21,223 nt of DNA from UBA3071 sp965369635 (GCA_965369635.1 CBDURC010000020.1:1-21223), one strand, 5' to 3'. Shown: positions 12,989 through 20,380, counted from the first letter of the stretch. Translations and numbers: made by a program. The notes: generated by a model from the letters alone, not told the origin.

Positions 12989-13843
12989 TTGCCGGTTTCT
13001 GATCCTCACTTCGCGGTCCACGATACGCGATACGCTATACGCGATACGCGATGTGCCGAGCCTCTGCTGATCGCCGAACACCTGCACCGCGAGTTTGCCG
13101 ACGCGCCCGGCGACCCACTGCAGGCGTTGTGGGACGTCTCGTTGGCCGTCTGGCCAGGAGAGTTTCTGAGCATCGTCGGGCCTTCAGGCTGCGGCAAGAG
13201 CACGCTGCTGCGCATCCTGGGCGGACTGCTGCGGCCCACGCAGGGCCAGGTGCGTTTCGACAGTCGGCCGCTGAACGGCCCCAGCCGCGAGATCGGCTTC
13301 CTCTTCCAGAAGGTCAATCTGATGCCCTGGCGCACGGTGCTGCGCAACATCGCGCTGCCGCTGGAGGTGCAGGGCGTGGATCGCCAAGTGGCCGTGACGC
13401 GGGCGCGGCACCTCATCGAGTTGGTCGGGTTGCACGGCTTCGGCGATCACTATCCCCGCCAGCTCTCGGGCGGCATGCAGCAGCGGGTCGTGCTGGCGCG
13501 TGCGCTGATCCACGAGCCGACGTTGCTACTGCTCGACGAGCCCTTCGGCGCACTAGACGCCATGACCCGAGAGCGGATGAACCTGGAGCTGCTGCGCGTC
13601 TGGAGCCTGCGTCGCCAGACGGCCGTGTTGGTCACGCACTCCATAGCCGAGGCGGTCTTCCTGGCTGATCGGGTGCTGGTGATGACACCGCGGCCGGGCC
13701 GCATAGCGGCCACGGTTGCCGTGCCCTTGCCCCGTCCCCGCAACCTGGAGATGATGGGCGAGGAGGAGTTCGGCCTGCTGACGAAGCAGGTGCGCCGAGC
13801 TATTGAGGGAGACTGGATGCCTGGTCCGCCGCACGTGCGGTGA
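12989..13843 (+). CDS. ABC transporter ATP-binding protein (SsuB/TauB/ThiZ type)
   Basis: 284 residues from TTG at 12989. Complete ATPase: Walker A GPSGCGKSTLL near 67, Q-loop FLFQKVNLMPWRT, signature LSGGMQQRVVLARAL, Walker B LLLLDEPFGALD, D-loop and switch His in VLVTHSIAEAVFLADRV, then a short C-terminal region. This is the nitrate/sulfonate/taurine-type subfamily that pairs with NMT1-fold binding proteins, so it very likely energises flavin uptake with the RibY-like protein. The TTG is chosen because GAGGGGAG precedes it at a good distance; no in-frame ATG is near. Residues 10-22 (HDTRYAIRDTRCA) are encoded by a cgatacg tandem repeat, so the original N-terminus may have begun nearer PLLIAEHLHREF (about 13063). 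No permease lies on either side. Confidence 0.88.
   Translation: MPVSDPHFAVHDTRYAIRDTRCAEPLLIAEHLHREFADAPGDPLQALWDVSLAVWPGEFLSIVGPSGCGKSTLLRILGGLLRPTQGQVRFDSRPLNGPSREIGFLFQKVNLMPWRTVLRNIALPLEVQGVDRQVAVTRARHLIELVGLHGFGDHYPRQLSGGMQQRVVLARALIHEPTLLLLDEPFGALDAMTRERMNLELLRVWSLRRQTAVLVTHSIAEAVFLADRVLVMTPRPGRIAATVAVPLPRPRNLEMMGEEEFGLLTKQVRRAIEGDWMPGPPHVR
13019..13052 (+). repeat. cgatacgcgata tandem repeat inside the ATPase N-terminus
   Basis: Four copies of a 7-8 nt cgatacg/ctatacg unit. Translated in the ATPase frame it gives DTRYAIRDTR, with no counterpart in usual ABC ATPases. It resembles a common intergenic repeat that has been incorporated into the coding frame. Confidence 0.75.
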
Positions 13844-13844
13844 A

Positions 13845-13892
13845 GCAAGGGAGCAAGGGAGCAAGACGCAAGATGCAAGATGCAGGATGCAA
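13845..13892 (+). repeat. gcaaggga / gcaagat tandem repeats after the ATPase gene
   Basis: Begins right after the TGA at 13841-13843 with two 'agcaaggg' units, followed by repeated gcaagatgca units. Part of the same pattern of low-complexity tracts at gene ends. Confidence 0.7.
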
Positions 13893-13914
13893 TCTGTCGT
13901 TCAATGGATGGCGA

Positions 13915-13953
13915 GGAGTTGTACTCCGAGCCCTTGTTCGAGAGTACAACTCC
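13915..13953 (+). promoter_or_regulatory. 12-bp perfect inverted repeat upstream of glgA
   Basis: GGAGTTGTACTC (13915-13926) and GAGTACAACTCC (13942-13953) with a 15-nt spacer that can extend the stem further. It lies between the ABC ATPase stop and the glgA promoter. No U-tract follows. It could be an operator, a 3'-end hairpin of the ribY unit, or part of a dispersed hairpin repeat. Confidence 0.5.
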
Positions 13954-13996
13954 CTCACATCGGGCATCGGGTAGGTAGCGAAAGGCAAGAGGCAAT

Positions 13997-14025
13997 TTGT
14001 CCTTTCCCGTCGCATGTGGTAGCAT
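13997..14025 (+). promoter_or_regulatory. Probable glgA promoter
   Basis: TTGTCC (13997-14002), 17-nt spacer, TAGCAT (14020-14025). A start site near 14032 would leave an 85-nt leader before ATG 14117. Moderate matches. Confidence 0.45.
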
Positions 14026-14116
14026 TGCGGTCGCACCTTGGGGACAACAGAACCTCTCTCTATCCCAAGCCGTCTCCCGATTCACGAACCTACGAACAAG
14101 GAGAGACCCGCCAACC

Positions 14117-15637
14117 ATGAATGCACAGCAACCGCTGAAAATCCTGCAACTCTCGGCCGAGGTCGTGCCTTTCGCCAAGACCGGCGGCCTGGCCGATGTC
14201 GTCGGCTCACTGCCCAAGGCGCTCAAGCAGTTGGGCCACGACGTGCGGGTGGTGATGCCCCGCTACGGACGCGTCGGAATCAAGAAGTTCGGGCTGAAGA
14301 AGAAACTGGTTCGCTTCCCCGTGCCTCTGGGCGAGAGCGAAGAGCCCACGGCCATTCTGGAAGGGACTATTGGCGACGATGTGCCCGTGTACTTCGTGGA
14401 GAACGCGCGCCTCTACGATCGCGACGGCATCTACATGTACCCCGACGACGCTGAGCGGTTTATCTTCTTCTGCCGCGCTGGCCTGGAGCTGTGCAAGCAA
14501 ATGGACTGGCAGCCTGACATCCTGCACTGCCACGACTGGCACACCGCCATGGTACCTAACTGGATGAAGACCGTCTACAAGGATGACCCCTTCTTTGCGC
14601 AAACCGCCACGGTCTACACCATTCACAATCTGGCCTACCAGGGCATCTTCGGCTACCGCGTCCTGGAGATTGCCGGGGTCGCCGAGCATGGCTTCATCGT
14701 CCATCCCGACACTGCCGATCTGAACCAGGTGGTAGACTTCATGGCCCGCGGCATCCTCTTCGCCGACGTGGTCAACACCGTGAGCGAGACGTACGCTCAG
14801 GAGATTCTGACTCCCGAGTATGGCGAGGGGTTGGATCCGCTACTGCGGGATCGGCGGGATCGGCTGTTCGGCATCCTCAACGGCATTGACACCGAGGTGC
14901 TGAATCCGGCTACGGATCCCCACATCGCCATGAACTTCGACGTCAATACGCTGGAACGGCGGGGGGTCAACAAGGCCGCACTGCAGGCAGAAGCGGGACT
15001 GCCTGAGCGACCCGATGTCCCGCTAATTGGCATCATCTCCCGTCTGGCGGATCAGAAGGGCTTCGATCTTATCAGCGCGATCGCCGACCCACTGATGAAG
15101 CACGTGGAGTGCCAGTTCGTGTTGTTGGGCACGGGTGATCAGAAGTACCATGACATGTTCGAGCGGCTGGTGAAGCGCTACCCGAACAAGATGGGCATCT
15201 TCCTGACCTTCAACACCCCGCTGGCGCAGCGCATCTATGCCGGCTCCGACATGTTCCTGATGCCTTCCCGCTTCGAGCCCTGCGGGCTGGGCCAGCTCAT
15301 CTCCATGCGCTACGGCAGCGTGCCCGTCGTGCGGGCCACCGGCGGTCTGGCCGATACGGTAGAGGACTACGACCCGCGCACGGGCGAGGGCAACGGCTTC
15401 AGCTTCGAGGCGTATGATGCCATGGCCCTGTACACCGTCCTGGTGCGGGCCACTGAGACCTACAAGCATGGCGACGTATGGCGGCAGCTCACGCTGCGAG
15501 GCATGGAGGCCGACTACTCCTGGACCGCCTCGGCGCGCAAGTACGCGGACCTCTACTACCGTGCACTGGCGACCCGAGCCGGGGAGCACGCCCCCGACGA
15601 GTCCGACGTCTTCCCTACCAGCGGCCCCGGTGTATGA
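14117..15637 (+). CDS. glgA: Glycogen/starch synthase (GT5 family)
   Basis: 506 residues. Transfers glucose from ADP- or UDP-glucose to a growing alpha-1,4-glucan. GT5 hallmarks are all visible: KTGGLADVVGSLPKAL at about 21 (nucleotide-sugar loop), LHCHDWHTAMVPNW, TVYTIHNLAYQGIFG, GILNGIDTEVLNPATD, SRLADQKGFDLI at the second Rossmann domain, and FEPCGLGQLISMRYGSVPVV with the donor-binding Glu, followed by GGLADTV. The position after FEPCGL is Gly where many GlgA have Thr. ATG at 14117 is used because homologous sequence starts at LKILQLSAEVVPF; AGGAG lies about 12 nt upstream. Its stop overlaps the start of the GalT-like gene by ATGA, indicating translational coupling. Confidence 0.95.
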   Translation: MNAQQPLKILQLSAEVVPFAKTGGLADVVGSLPKALKQLGHDVRVVMPRYGRVGIKKFGLKKKLVRFPVPLGESEEPTAILEGTIGDDVPVYFVENARLYDRDGIYMYPDDAERFIFFCRAGLELCKQMDWQPDILHCHDWHTAMVPNWMKTVYKDDPFFAQTATVYTIHNLAYQGIFGYRVLEIAGVAEHGFIVHPDTADLNQVVDFMARGILFADVVNTVSETYAQEILTPEYGEGLDPLLRDRRDRLFGILNGIDTEVLNPATDPHIAMNFDVNTLERRGVNKAALQAEAGLPERPDVPLIGIISRLADQKGFDLISAIADPLMKHVECQFVLLGTGDQKYHDMFERLVKRYPNKMGIFLTFNTPLAQRIYAGSDMFLMPSRFEPCGLGQLISMRYGSVPVVRATGGLADTVEDYDPRTGEGNGFSFEAYDAMALYTVLVRATETYKHGDVWRQLTLRGMEADYSWTASARKYADLYYRALATRAGEHAPDESDVFPTSGPGV

Positions 15638-16842
15638 GCGAGGGACATCACGATATCGCCATGGCCGAGACAACTCAGCCAGAGAGTAAGACAATCTCTC
15701 TTCGTTATGTCGAGAAACCGCGCGAGCCGCTGCGTGAGCCGCTTCCCCTGATTGCCCCCGGCATTGTCCATCTACCCCAGTTGGTCGCTTCACTGCCTGC
15801 GCCAGCGCGGGAGCGCTTCCAGCGCATCTTCCACGTCAGTACCTGCGTGGGGAAGCTCAACCCGCCGGAGACGATGCACGAGTGGATCCAAGGCTACTTC
15901 GGCAGCGTGGAGGCTGTGTTGGAGCAGCGCATCGTCAAGGTGACGAACCTGGTGACCATGGAGAGCGCACTATTCAACGAGCTACGGGCTCGCCGTCCAA
16001 TCGAGGCGAGAGCCCCTAGCAATGCGGTGATCGAGGCGCGCACACGGGTAGGTGACCCCTTCTGCCGGCCTGAGCAAGCCACGCCGGAGGACGTTTTCGG
16101 CCGTGTTCGGGGGCGGCACTGCATCACGGCCTCCAATATCGCCAAGTACGATGGCTTCCACGGTCTGGTCATCTTCGATGAGCATGATCCACTGGCCTTC
16201 GACTCTGAGGAGGTCGCCGATTACGTGGATACCGCCTATCGCTGGGCACTGGACGCGCACGGGATCGACCCAGAGGCCAAGTACTTCTTCTTCATGTGGA
16301 ACTGTCTGTGGAAAGCGGCTGCCAGCATCCTGCACGGGCACATGCAGATGACGATGACCAGAGACATGCACTACGCCAAGGTGGAAGCGCTGCGGCGGGC
16401 TGCACTGGCCTACAGGCAGGAACACGGGTCCAACTACTTCGATGATCTATACGCTGCCCACGCCGACCTGGGCTTGGGCTTCGAGCGGGACGGTGTGCGG
16501 GTCATCGCCTATCTGACTCCCGTCAAGGAGCGGGAGACGCTGTTGTTGGCCGATGACCTGAACCCCACACTCAGCCGGGCACTGTACGACACGCTGGCCT
16601 GTTTCCGTGACCAGATGGGGGTCCAGAGCTTCAACGTGGGCATGTACATGCGGCCGCTGGCCGAGGCGGACGAGGATTGGAGAGGTTTTCCGGTTTTAGT
16701 ACGGGCGGTAGACCGCGGCGACCCCGTCAACCGCACTGGCGACATCGGCGGGATGGAGCTGTACGCAGCCAACGTCATCGGCACCGATCCTTTCTTCGTG
16801 ATCGGGCAGTTGGCAGAGGTTTTTGGCGTCAGGAGGAATTAG
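15634..16842 (+). CDS. GalT-like HIT-superfamily nucleotidyltransferase/phosphorylase
   Basis: 402 residues from the ATG overlapping the glgA stop (ATGA); a second Met at 15661 is an alternative start. The active-site triad is H234-G-H236-M-Q238 in SILHGHMQMTMT, the HxHxQ pattern of the GalT branch of the HIT superfamily, in which the central His carries the nucleotidyl group. An upstream RVGDPFCRPEQATPEDVFGR and GLVIFDEHDPLAF also fit GalT-like folds. Related enzymes include galactose-1-phosphate uridylyltransferase, ADP-glucose phosphorylase and Ap4A phosphorylase. Coupling with glycogen synthase suggests it handles a glucose-1-phosphate nucleotide sugar, but canonical GalT zinc motifs are not evident and the substrate is inference. 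The PLDc_N gene starts 6 nt after its stop. Confidence 0.75.
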   Translation: MSEGHHDIAMAETTQPESKTISLRYVEKPREPLREPLPLIAPGIVHLPQLVASLPAPARERFQRIFHVSTCVGKLNPPETMHEWIQGYFGSVEAVLEQRIVKVTNLVTMESALFNELRARRPIEARAPSNAVIEARTRVGDPFCRPEQATPEDVFGRVRGRHCITASNIAKYDGFHGLVIFDEHDPLAFDSEEVADYVDTAYRWALDAHGIDPEAKYFFFMWNCLWKAAASILHGHMQMTMTRDMHYAKVEALRRAALAYRQEHGSNYFDDLYAAHADLGLGFERDGVRVIAYLTPVKERETLLLADDLNPTLSRALYDTLACFRDQMGVQSFNVGMYMRPLAEADEDWRGFPVLVRAVDRGDPVNRTGDIGGMELYAANVIGTDPFFVIGQLAEVFGVRRN

Positions 16843-16848
16843 AAGAAG

Positions 16849-17058
16849 ATGAAGGATTTCAGTGATCTGCAGCAGATTCTGCCCCTTCTGCTCCCCCTGG
16901 TTCTCATCCAGTTGGGCCTGCTGGCCTTGGGGGTGTGGGACTGGGCGCATCGCCAACGCTTTCGTTATTTGAACCGCTGGGGCTGGCTGGCGATCATCGT
17001 GCTCATCGGCACTTTCGGCCCGTTGATTTACCTCTTGCTGGGGCGAGAGGAAAGCTGA
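16849..17058 (+). CDS. PLDc_N-type small membrane protein (YxlE-like)
   Basis: 69 residues with two membrane helices (about 10-30 and 46-65) and the ending FGPLIYLLLGREES that marks PLDc_N proteins. In Bacillus the similar YxlE is encoded directly before an ABC-2 ATPase and permease (YxlF, YxlG) and contributes to controlling the sigma factor SigY. The same three-gene order is present here. An AGGAGG site about 12 nt upstream sits in the end of the GalT-like gene. The stop TGA shares one base with the ATG of the ATPase. No sigma factor gene is nearby, so the SigY role does not transfer automatically. Confidence 0.8.
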   Translation: MKDFSDLQQILPLLLPLVLIQLGLLALGVWDWAHRQRFRYLNRWGWLAIIVLIGTFGPLIYLLLGREES

Positions 17059-17990
17059 TGGCTGCCATCGTTTGCAAGAAGCTGACCAAGCACTATGGCC
17101 CGGTGGTGGGGTTGGATGAGCTAGACCTGGCCGTGCCGGAGGGGACCATCTTTGGCTTTCTGGGGCCCAACGGCGCGGGCAAGACCACTACTATCAAGCT
17201 GCTCATCGGCCTGTCCAGGCCCACTGCCGGCCGGGCCTGGGTGGCTGGCCAGGAAGTCACCTTCGGTAACCGAGCCCTGCATGCCAGCATTGGCTACCTG
17301 GCGGAGGAACCGGCCTTCTACAGGTGGATGACCGGGCGCGAGTTCCTGATCTACGTGGCCCGGCTGTTCGGCCTGGGTGGGGGAGAACTGACGCGGCGGG
17401 TGGACGAACTGCTAGAGCTCGCCGACCTGGGGGCGGCGGCTAAGCGACGCATCGGTGGCTACTCCCGGGGGATGCGCCAACGACTGGGCATCGCCCAGGC
17501 GATGATCAACCGCCCAGCGGTGCTCTTCCTGGACGAGCCCTGCTCGGCGTTAGACCCCATCGGCCACAAGGAGATCATGGAGGTCATCGCCCGGCTCCAG
17601 GGCCAGGCTACGGTGTTCATGTCCACCCACATTCTGGCCGACGTCGAGCGGGTTTGCGACATTGTGGGAATCATTGACCACGGACGGTTGGTGGTGCAGG
17701 CACCTCTCGAAGAACTGCGGGAACGTTACGCTGCGCCCGTCTTCCTCGTCAAGCTCGAGGCAAACGATGGACAGTTGACAACACTGGCCGATAGCCTGCA
17801 CAAACTGCCCTGGGCGGGTCGCGTCGAGGTTGGTGAGAACCAGTTGCGTCTCTTCGCCCGGGACCTGGCGATGGCCAAGCGGGAGTTGCCGAAGTTGGTG
17901 GCCGTCAGTGGCCTGACACTTCTGCGCTACGAGCTGGCCATGCCCAGCCTGGAGGATGTCTTCGTGCGGCTGGTGGAGAGAGAGCGATGA
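17058..17990 (+). CDS. ABC-2 type transporter ATP-binding protein
   Basis: 310 residues. ATPase domain 1-220 with Walker A GPNGAGKTTTIKLL, signature YSRGMRQRLGIAQAM (SRGM replaces SGGQ), Walker B VLFLDEPCSALDP and switch His in MSTHILADVERV, followed by a C-terminal regulatory stretch common to DrrA/CcmA-type exporters. The ATG at 17058 is chosen since GAGAGGAAAG lies directly upstream and it overlaps the previous stop by one base. Its stop overlaps the permease start by 4 nt (ATGA). Drives an exporter or a membrane-regulatory complex with the 17987 permease; the substrate is unknown. Confidence 0.92.
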   Translation: MAAIVCKKLTKHYGPVVGLDELDLAVPEGTIFGFLGPNGAGKTTTIKLLIGLSRPTAGRAWVAGQEVTFGNRALHASIGYLAEEPAFYRWMTGREFLIYVARLFGLGGGELTRRVDELLELADLGAAAKRRIGGYSRGMRQRLGIAQAMINRPAVLFLDEPCSALDPIGHKEIMEVIARLQGQATVFMSTHILADVERVCDIVGIIDHGRLVVQAPLEELRERYAAPVFLVKLEANDGQLTTLADSLHKLPWAGRVEVGENQLRLFARDLAMAKRELPKLVAVSGLTLLRYELAMPSLEDVFVRLVERER

Positions 17991-18754
17991 ACTTTCCTGT
18001 CTTGCTGGGCAAGGAACTGACTGAGCAGTGGCGGACCTACCGTTTCCTGGTGATAGTTGTGGTCTTCGTGGCCTTCGCCGGGCTGTTATCGCCCATCGTG
18101 GCCAAGCTGGCGCCAGAGCTTCTGAAAAGTATGGCCTCCAGCAGCGGCCAGACGGTCATCATCCAACTCCCAGAGCCCACCGTGGCCGATGTCATCGCCC
18201 AGTTCCTGAAGAACCTGACGCAGATCGGCGTCATCGCTTTGATCCTCGTCGCGATGGGGACGGTAGCTTTGGAGCGGGAACGAGGCACGGCGGCGACAGT
18301 GCTCTCCAAGCCGGTGTCCCGCCTCTCCTTCCTGCTGGCCAAGTTCACGGCCCTGACGCTCGTCTTCGCGGTGAGCTTGGCGCTGGCAGCGGCGGTCTGC
18401 TACTACTACACCGTCGTCATCTTCGGGCACCAGGATGCTGGCCTCTTCCTGCGGGTCAGCCTGCTGGCGGCGCTGTACCTTTGGGTATGGCTGGCGGTGA
18501 CTTTCCTGTGCAGCGCCCTGTTCAAGAGCCAGATTGCCGCGGGCAGTCTGGCCTTCGGCGCGTACGTTGGCTCGTCGCTTCTGAGCATCGTGCCGCAGGT
18601 CAAAGGCTACCTGCCAGGGGCACTGATCGAGGGCGCCGGTAAGCTGTCGCTGGATGCTCCCGCCGATGTGGGCCGGGCGGTGACCGTGAGCCTGGCCATG
18701 GTGGCGATTTGCCTCATCGTAGCTTATCACATCTTCGAGAGGCACGAACTGTGA
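17987..18754 (+). CDS. ABC-2 type transporter permease
   Basis: 255 residues with six hydrophobic segments (about 19-40, 82-98, 115-140, 155-178, 184-205, 230-250). The N-terminus LLGKELTEQWRTYRF and the ALERERGTAATVLSKPVSRLSFLLAKF segment are typical of ABC-2 permeases (NosY/YxlG-like). It overlaps the ATPase gene by ATGA, so the two are made together. The C-terminus IFERHEL is the usual short tail. Confidence 0.9.
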   Translation: MNFPVLLGKELTEQWRTYRFLVIVVVFVAFAGLLSPIVAKLAPELLKSMASSSGQTVIIQLPEPTVADVIAQFLKNLTQIGVIALILVAMGTVALERERGTAATVLSKPVSRLSFLLAKFTALTLVFAVSLALAAAVCYYYTVVIFGHQDAGLFLRVSLLAALYLWVWLAVTFLCSALFKSQIAAGSLAFGAYVGSSLLSIVPQVKGYLPGALIEGAGKLSLDAPADVGRAVTVSLAMVAICLIVAYHIFERHEL

Positions 18755-18916
18755 CCCGAAGCCCCGCCTGGGACTCAAAGCCTCCAGGCTCAGCAGCTCA
18801 AAGGCGCCAAGTTGGGTGGGTCAGGGAGTCTGCTCCGGGATCGCTCCGTCAGTGGGAATAGCTTTCTTGCAGGCAGAAGCGATGGCGCAGAATCCCTGCC
18901 GTTAAGGAGCACGCTG

Positions 18917-19678
18917 ATGCTCACCAATCGCAAAGATACGTTCTTACACGCCTTGGCCTTCGTGCTCGGCTTCTCGATCGTGTTCGTGAGCCTGGGCGCG
19001 TCGGTGGCTTTCATCGGTTATGCGCTCAGCAGCTACATCGTCTGGGTGCAGCGGTTCGGCGGCGTGCTCATCATCATCTTCGGGCTCAGCACCATGGGGC
19101 TGATCAAGCTGCCATTCCTCTATGTGGACAAGCGGGTGCAGATGCAAGCGAAGCCCCGCCTGGGCTATGTCTCCTCACTGCTGATGGGGGTCGTTTTCTC
19201 AGCGGGTTGGATCCCCTGCGTGGGCCCAGTGCTGGCGGCCATCTATCTCCTGGCCAGCAGCACTCAGACCGTCGGTCAGGGAGCATTGCTGCTGGCCGTC
19301 TATTCGCTGGGATTGGGGGTGCCGTTCCTGATCACCGGTGCTGCTCTCAGCGCCATGACCGGCTTATTGCACCGCCTGAACCGATACCTTAACGTCGTTT
19401 CCGCCATCACCGGCCTCTTCCTCATCGCCATCGGAGCGTTGCTGCTCCTGGATCAATTCCAGCTCCTGTCAGGATGGCTGACCGACCGCCTTGGCAGCGG
19501 TCTCGCAACGGCCGAGCTGTCCAGCGACGGGACGGGCACCGTCACCTTGCCGTTGGCCTTTGTAGCGGGGTTGCTCTCCTTCCTGTCCCCGTGCATTCTG
19601 CCGCTGATCCCCGGATACATCGGCTACCTGAGCGGGACGGTGGTCGTGGGCAGCAGTGGCTCTGAGAGAAGAGGCTAG
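18917..19678 (+). CDS. Circularly permuted CcdA/DsbD-type thiol-disulfide membrane transporter
   Basis: 253 residues, six membrane helices. CcdA passes electrons from cytosolic thioredoxin across the membrane through two Cys in helices 1 and 4. Here the protein begins with the sequence that normally follows helix 1 (TFLHALAFVLGFSIVFVSLG), runs through GWIPCVGPVL (Cys101) and NRYLNVVSAITGLFLIAIG, and ends with what is normally helix 1: AFVAGLLSFLSPCILPLIPG (Cys226) and GYIGYLSG, followed by SSGSERRG and a stop. The joining loop is LTDRLGSGLATAELSSDGTG. Both redox Cys are kept. The start at 18917 has AAGGAG 7 nt upstream; no SPC-type helix is encoded in the 162 nt before it, in any frame I read. 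The DUF2085 gene follows 6 nt later. Confidence 0.88.
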   Translation: MLTNRKDTFLHALAFVLGFSIVFVSLGASVAFIGYALSSYIVWVQRFGGVLIIIFGLSTMGLIKLPFLYVDKRVQMQAKPRLGYVSSLLMGVVFSAGWIPCVGPVLAAIYLLASSTQTVGQGALLLAVYSLGLGVPFLITGAALSAMTGLLHRLNRYLNVVSAITGLFLIAIGALLLLDQFQLLSGWLTDRLGSGLATAELSSDGTGTVTLPLAFVAGLLSFLSPCILPLIPGYIGYLSGTVVVGSSGSERRG

Positions 19679-19684
19679 CGTCTC

Positions 19685-20368
19685 GTGTCCGAGGCGACAC
19701 CGAAACTGTCGGCACAGGCAGAGGCGCTCGCGGCCCGCATTGACCGCCTGGTGCGCAGCATAGCCCGGCGCTGGTTGCTTATCTTCAACCTATTGGTGGC
19801 GCTGTATCTCGCCGTGCCAGTGGCCGCGCCCTTCTTGATGCACAGCGGGCACACTCGCGCTGGTCAGCTTGTCTACCTGATCTTTCGGCCACAGTGCCAC
19901 CAATTGCCGGAGCGCTCCATCTTCCTCTTCGGGGAGAAAGCCATCTACTCGCTGCAAGAGTTGGACGCGGCCGGTGTGCTGCCTGGGACGACGCTCAACG
20001 AGCGTGCCACCTTCGTGGGCGATGAGCGCTTTGGGTATAAAATCGCCTTCTGCGAGCGGGATGTGGCCACCTGGGGAGCGATCCTCCTGGCCGGCCTGAT
20101 GTTCGGGCTGACGGGACGACGGTGGCGGCCACTGCCACTGTGGGGATATGTGCTCTTTCTGATCCCACTGGCTGTAGATGGCACCACTCAGTTTCTAGGA
20201 TTGAGGGAGAGCACCTGGGCGCTGCGCACACTGAGCGGTGCTCTGTTTGGCCTGGCAACGATGTGGCTGGCCTATCCCTATGTCGAGCAGGCCATGGCCG
20301 GCGTGCTACACGACAGCAGAAAGCAGGCTCGACGAAGGGGGCGCTCGGATTTGGATGAATCAACGTGA
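19685..20368 (+). CDS. DUF2085 membrane protein
   Basis: 227 residues starting with GTG at 19685; an AGAGG-type site lies about 10 nt upstream in the end of the ccdA-like gene. Four hydrophobic segments. The DUF2085 signature is FRPQCHQLPERSIFLFGEKA (Cys71-His72), and a second conserved region FGYKIAFCERDVATWGA has Cys123. The family CHQRPERSF...CARCTGIY pattern is recognisable, although the second motif is only CERD and has lost one Cys of the usual pair. Function is unknown in the family; the Cys/His residues and coupling to a CcdA homologue suggest a thiol or metal role. The C-terminus is basic (RKQARRRGRSDLDEST). Confidence 0.85.
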   Translation: MSEATPKLSAQAEALAARIDRLVRSIARRWLLIFNLLVALYLAVPVAAPFLMHSGHTRAGQLVYLIFRPQCHQLPERSIFLFGEKAIYSLQELDAAGVLPGTTLNERATFVGDERFGYKIAFCERDVATWGAILLAGLMFGLTGRRWRPLPLWGYVLFLIPLAVDGTTQFLGLRESTWALRTLSGALFGLATMWLAYPYVEQAMAGVLHDSRKQARRRGRSDLDEST

Positions 20369-20380
20369 GTAGTGTATACT
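20351..20380 (+). promoter_or_regulatory. Possible rpsT promoter inside the end of the DUF2085 gene
   Basis: TTGGAT (20351-20356), 18-nt spacer, TATACT (20375-20380). It would give a leader of about 210 nt before the S20 start at 20598. Confidence 0.4.

Noticed and set aside
13010..13060. CRISPR array
   Set aside because: The cgatacg units are 7-8 nt and contiguous, with no spacers of regular length and no cas genes.
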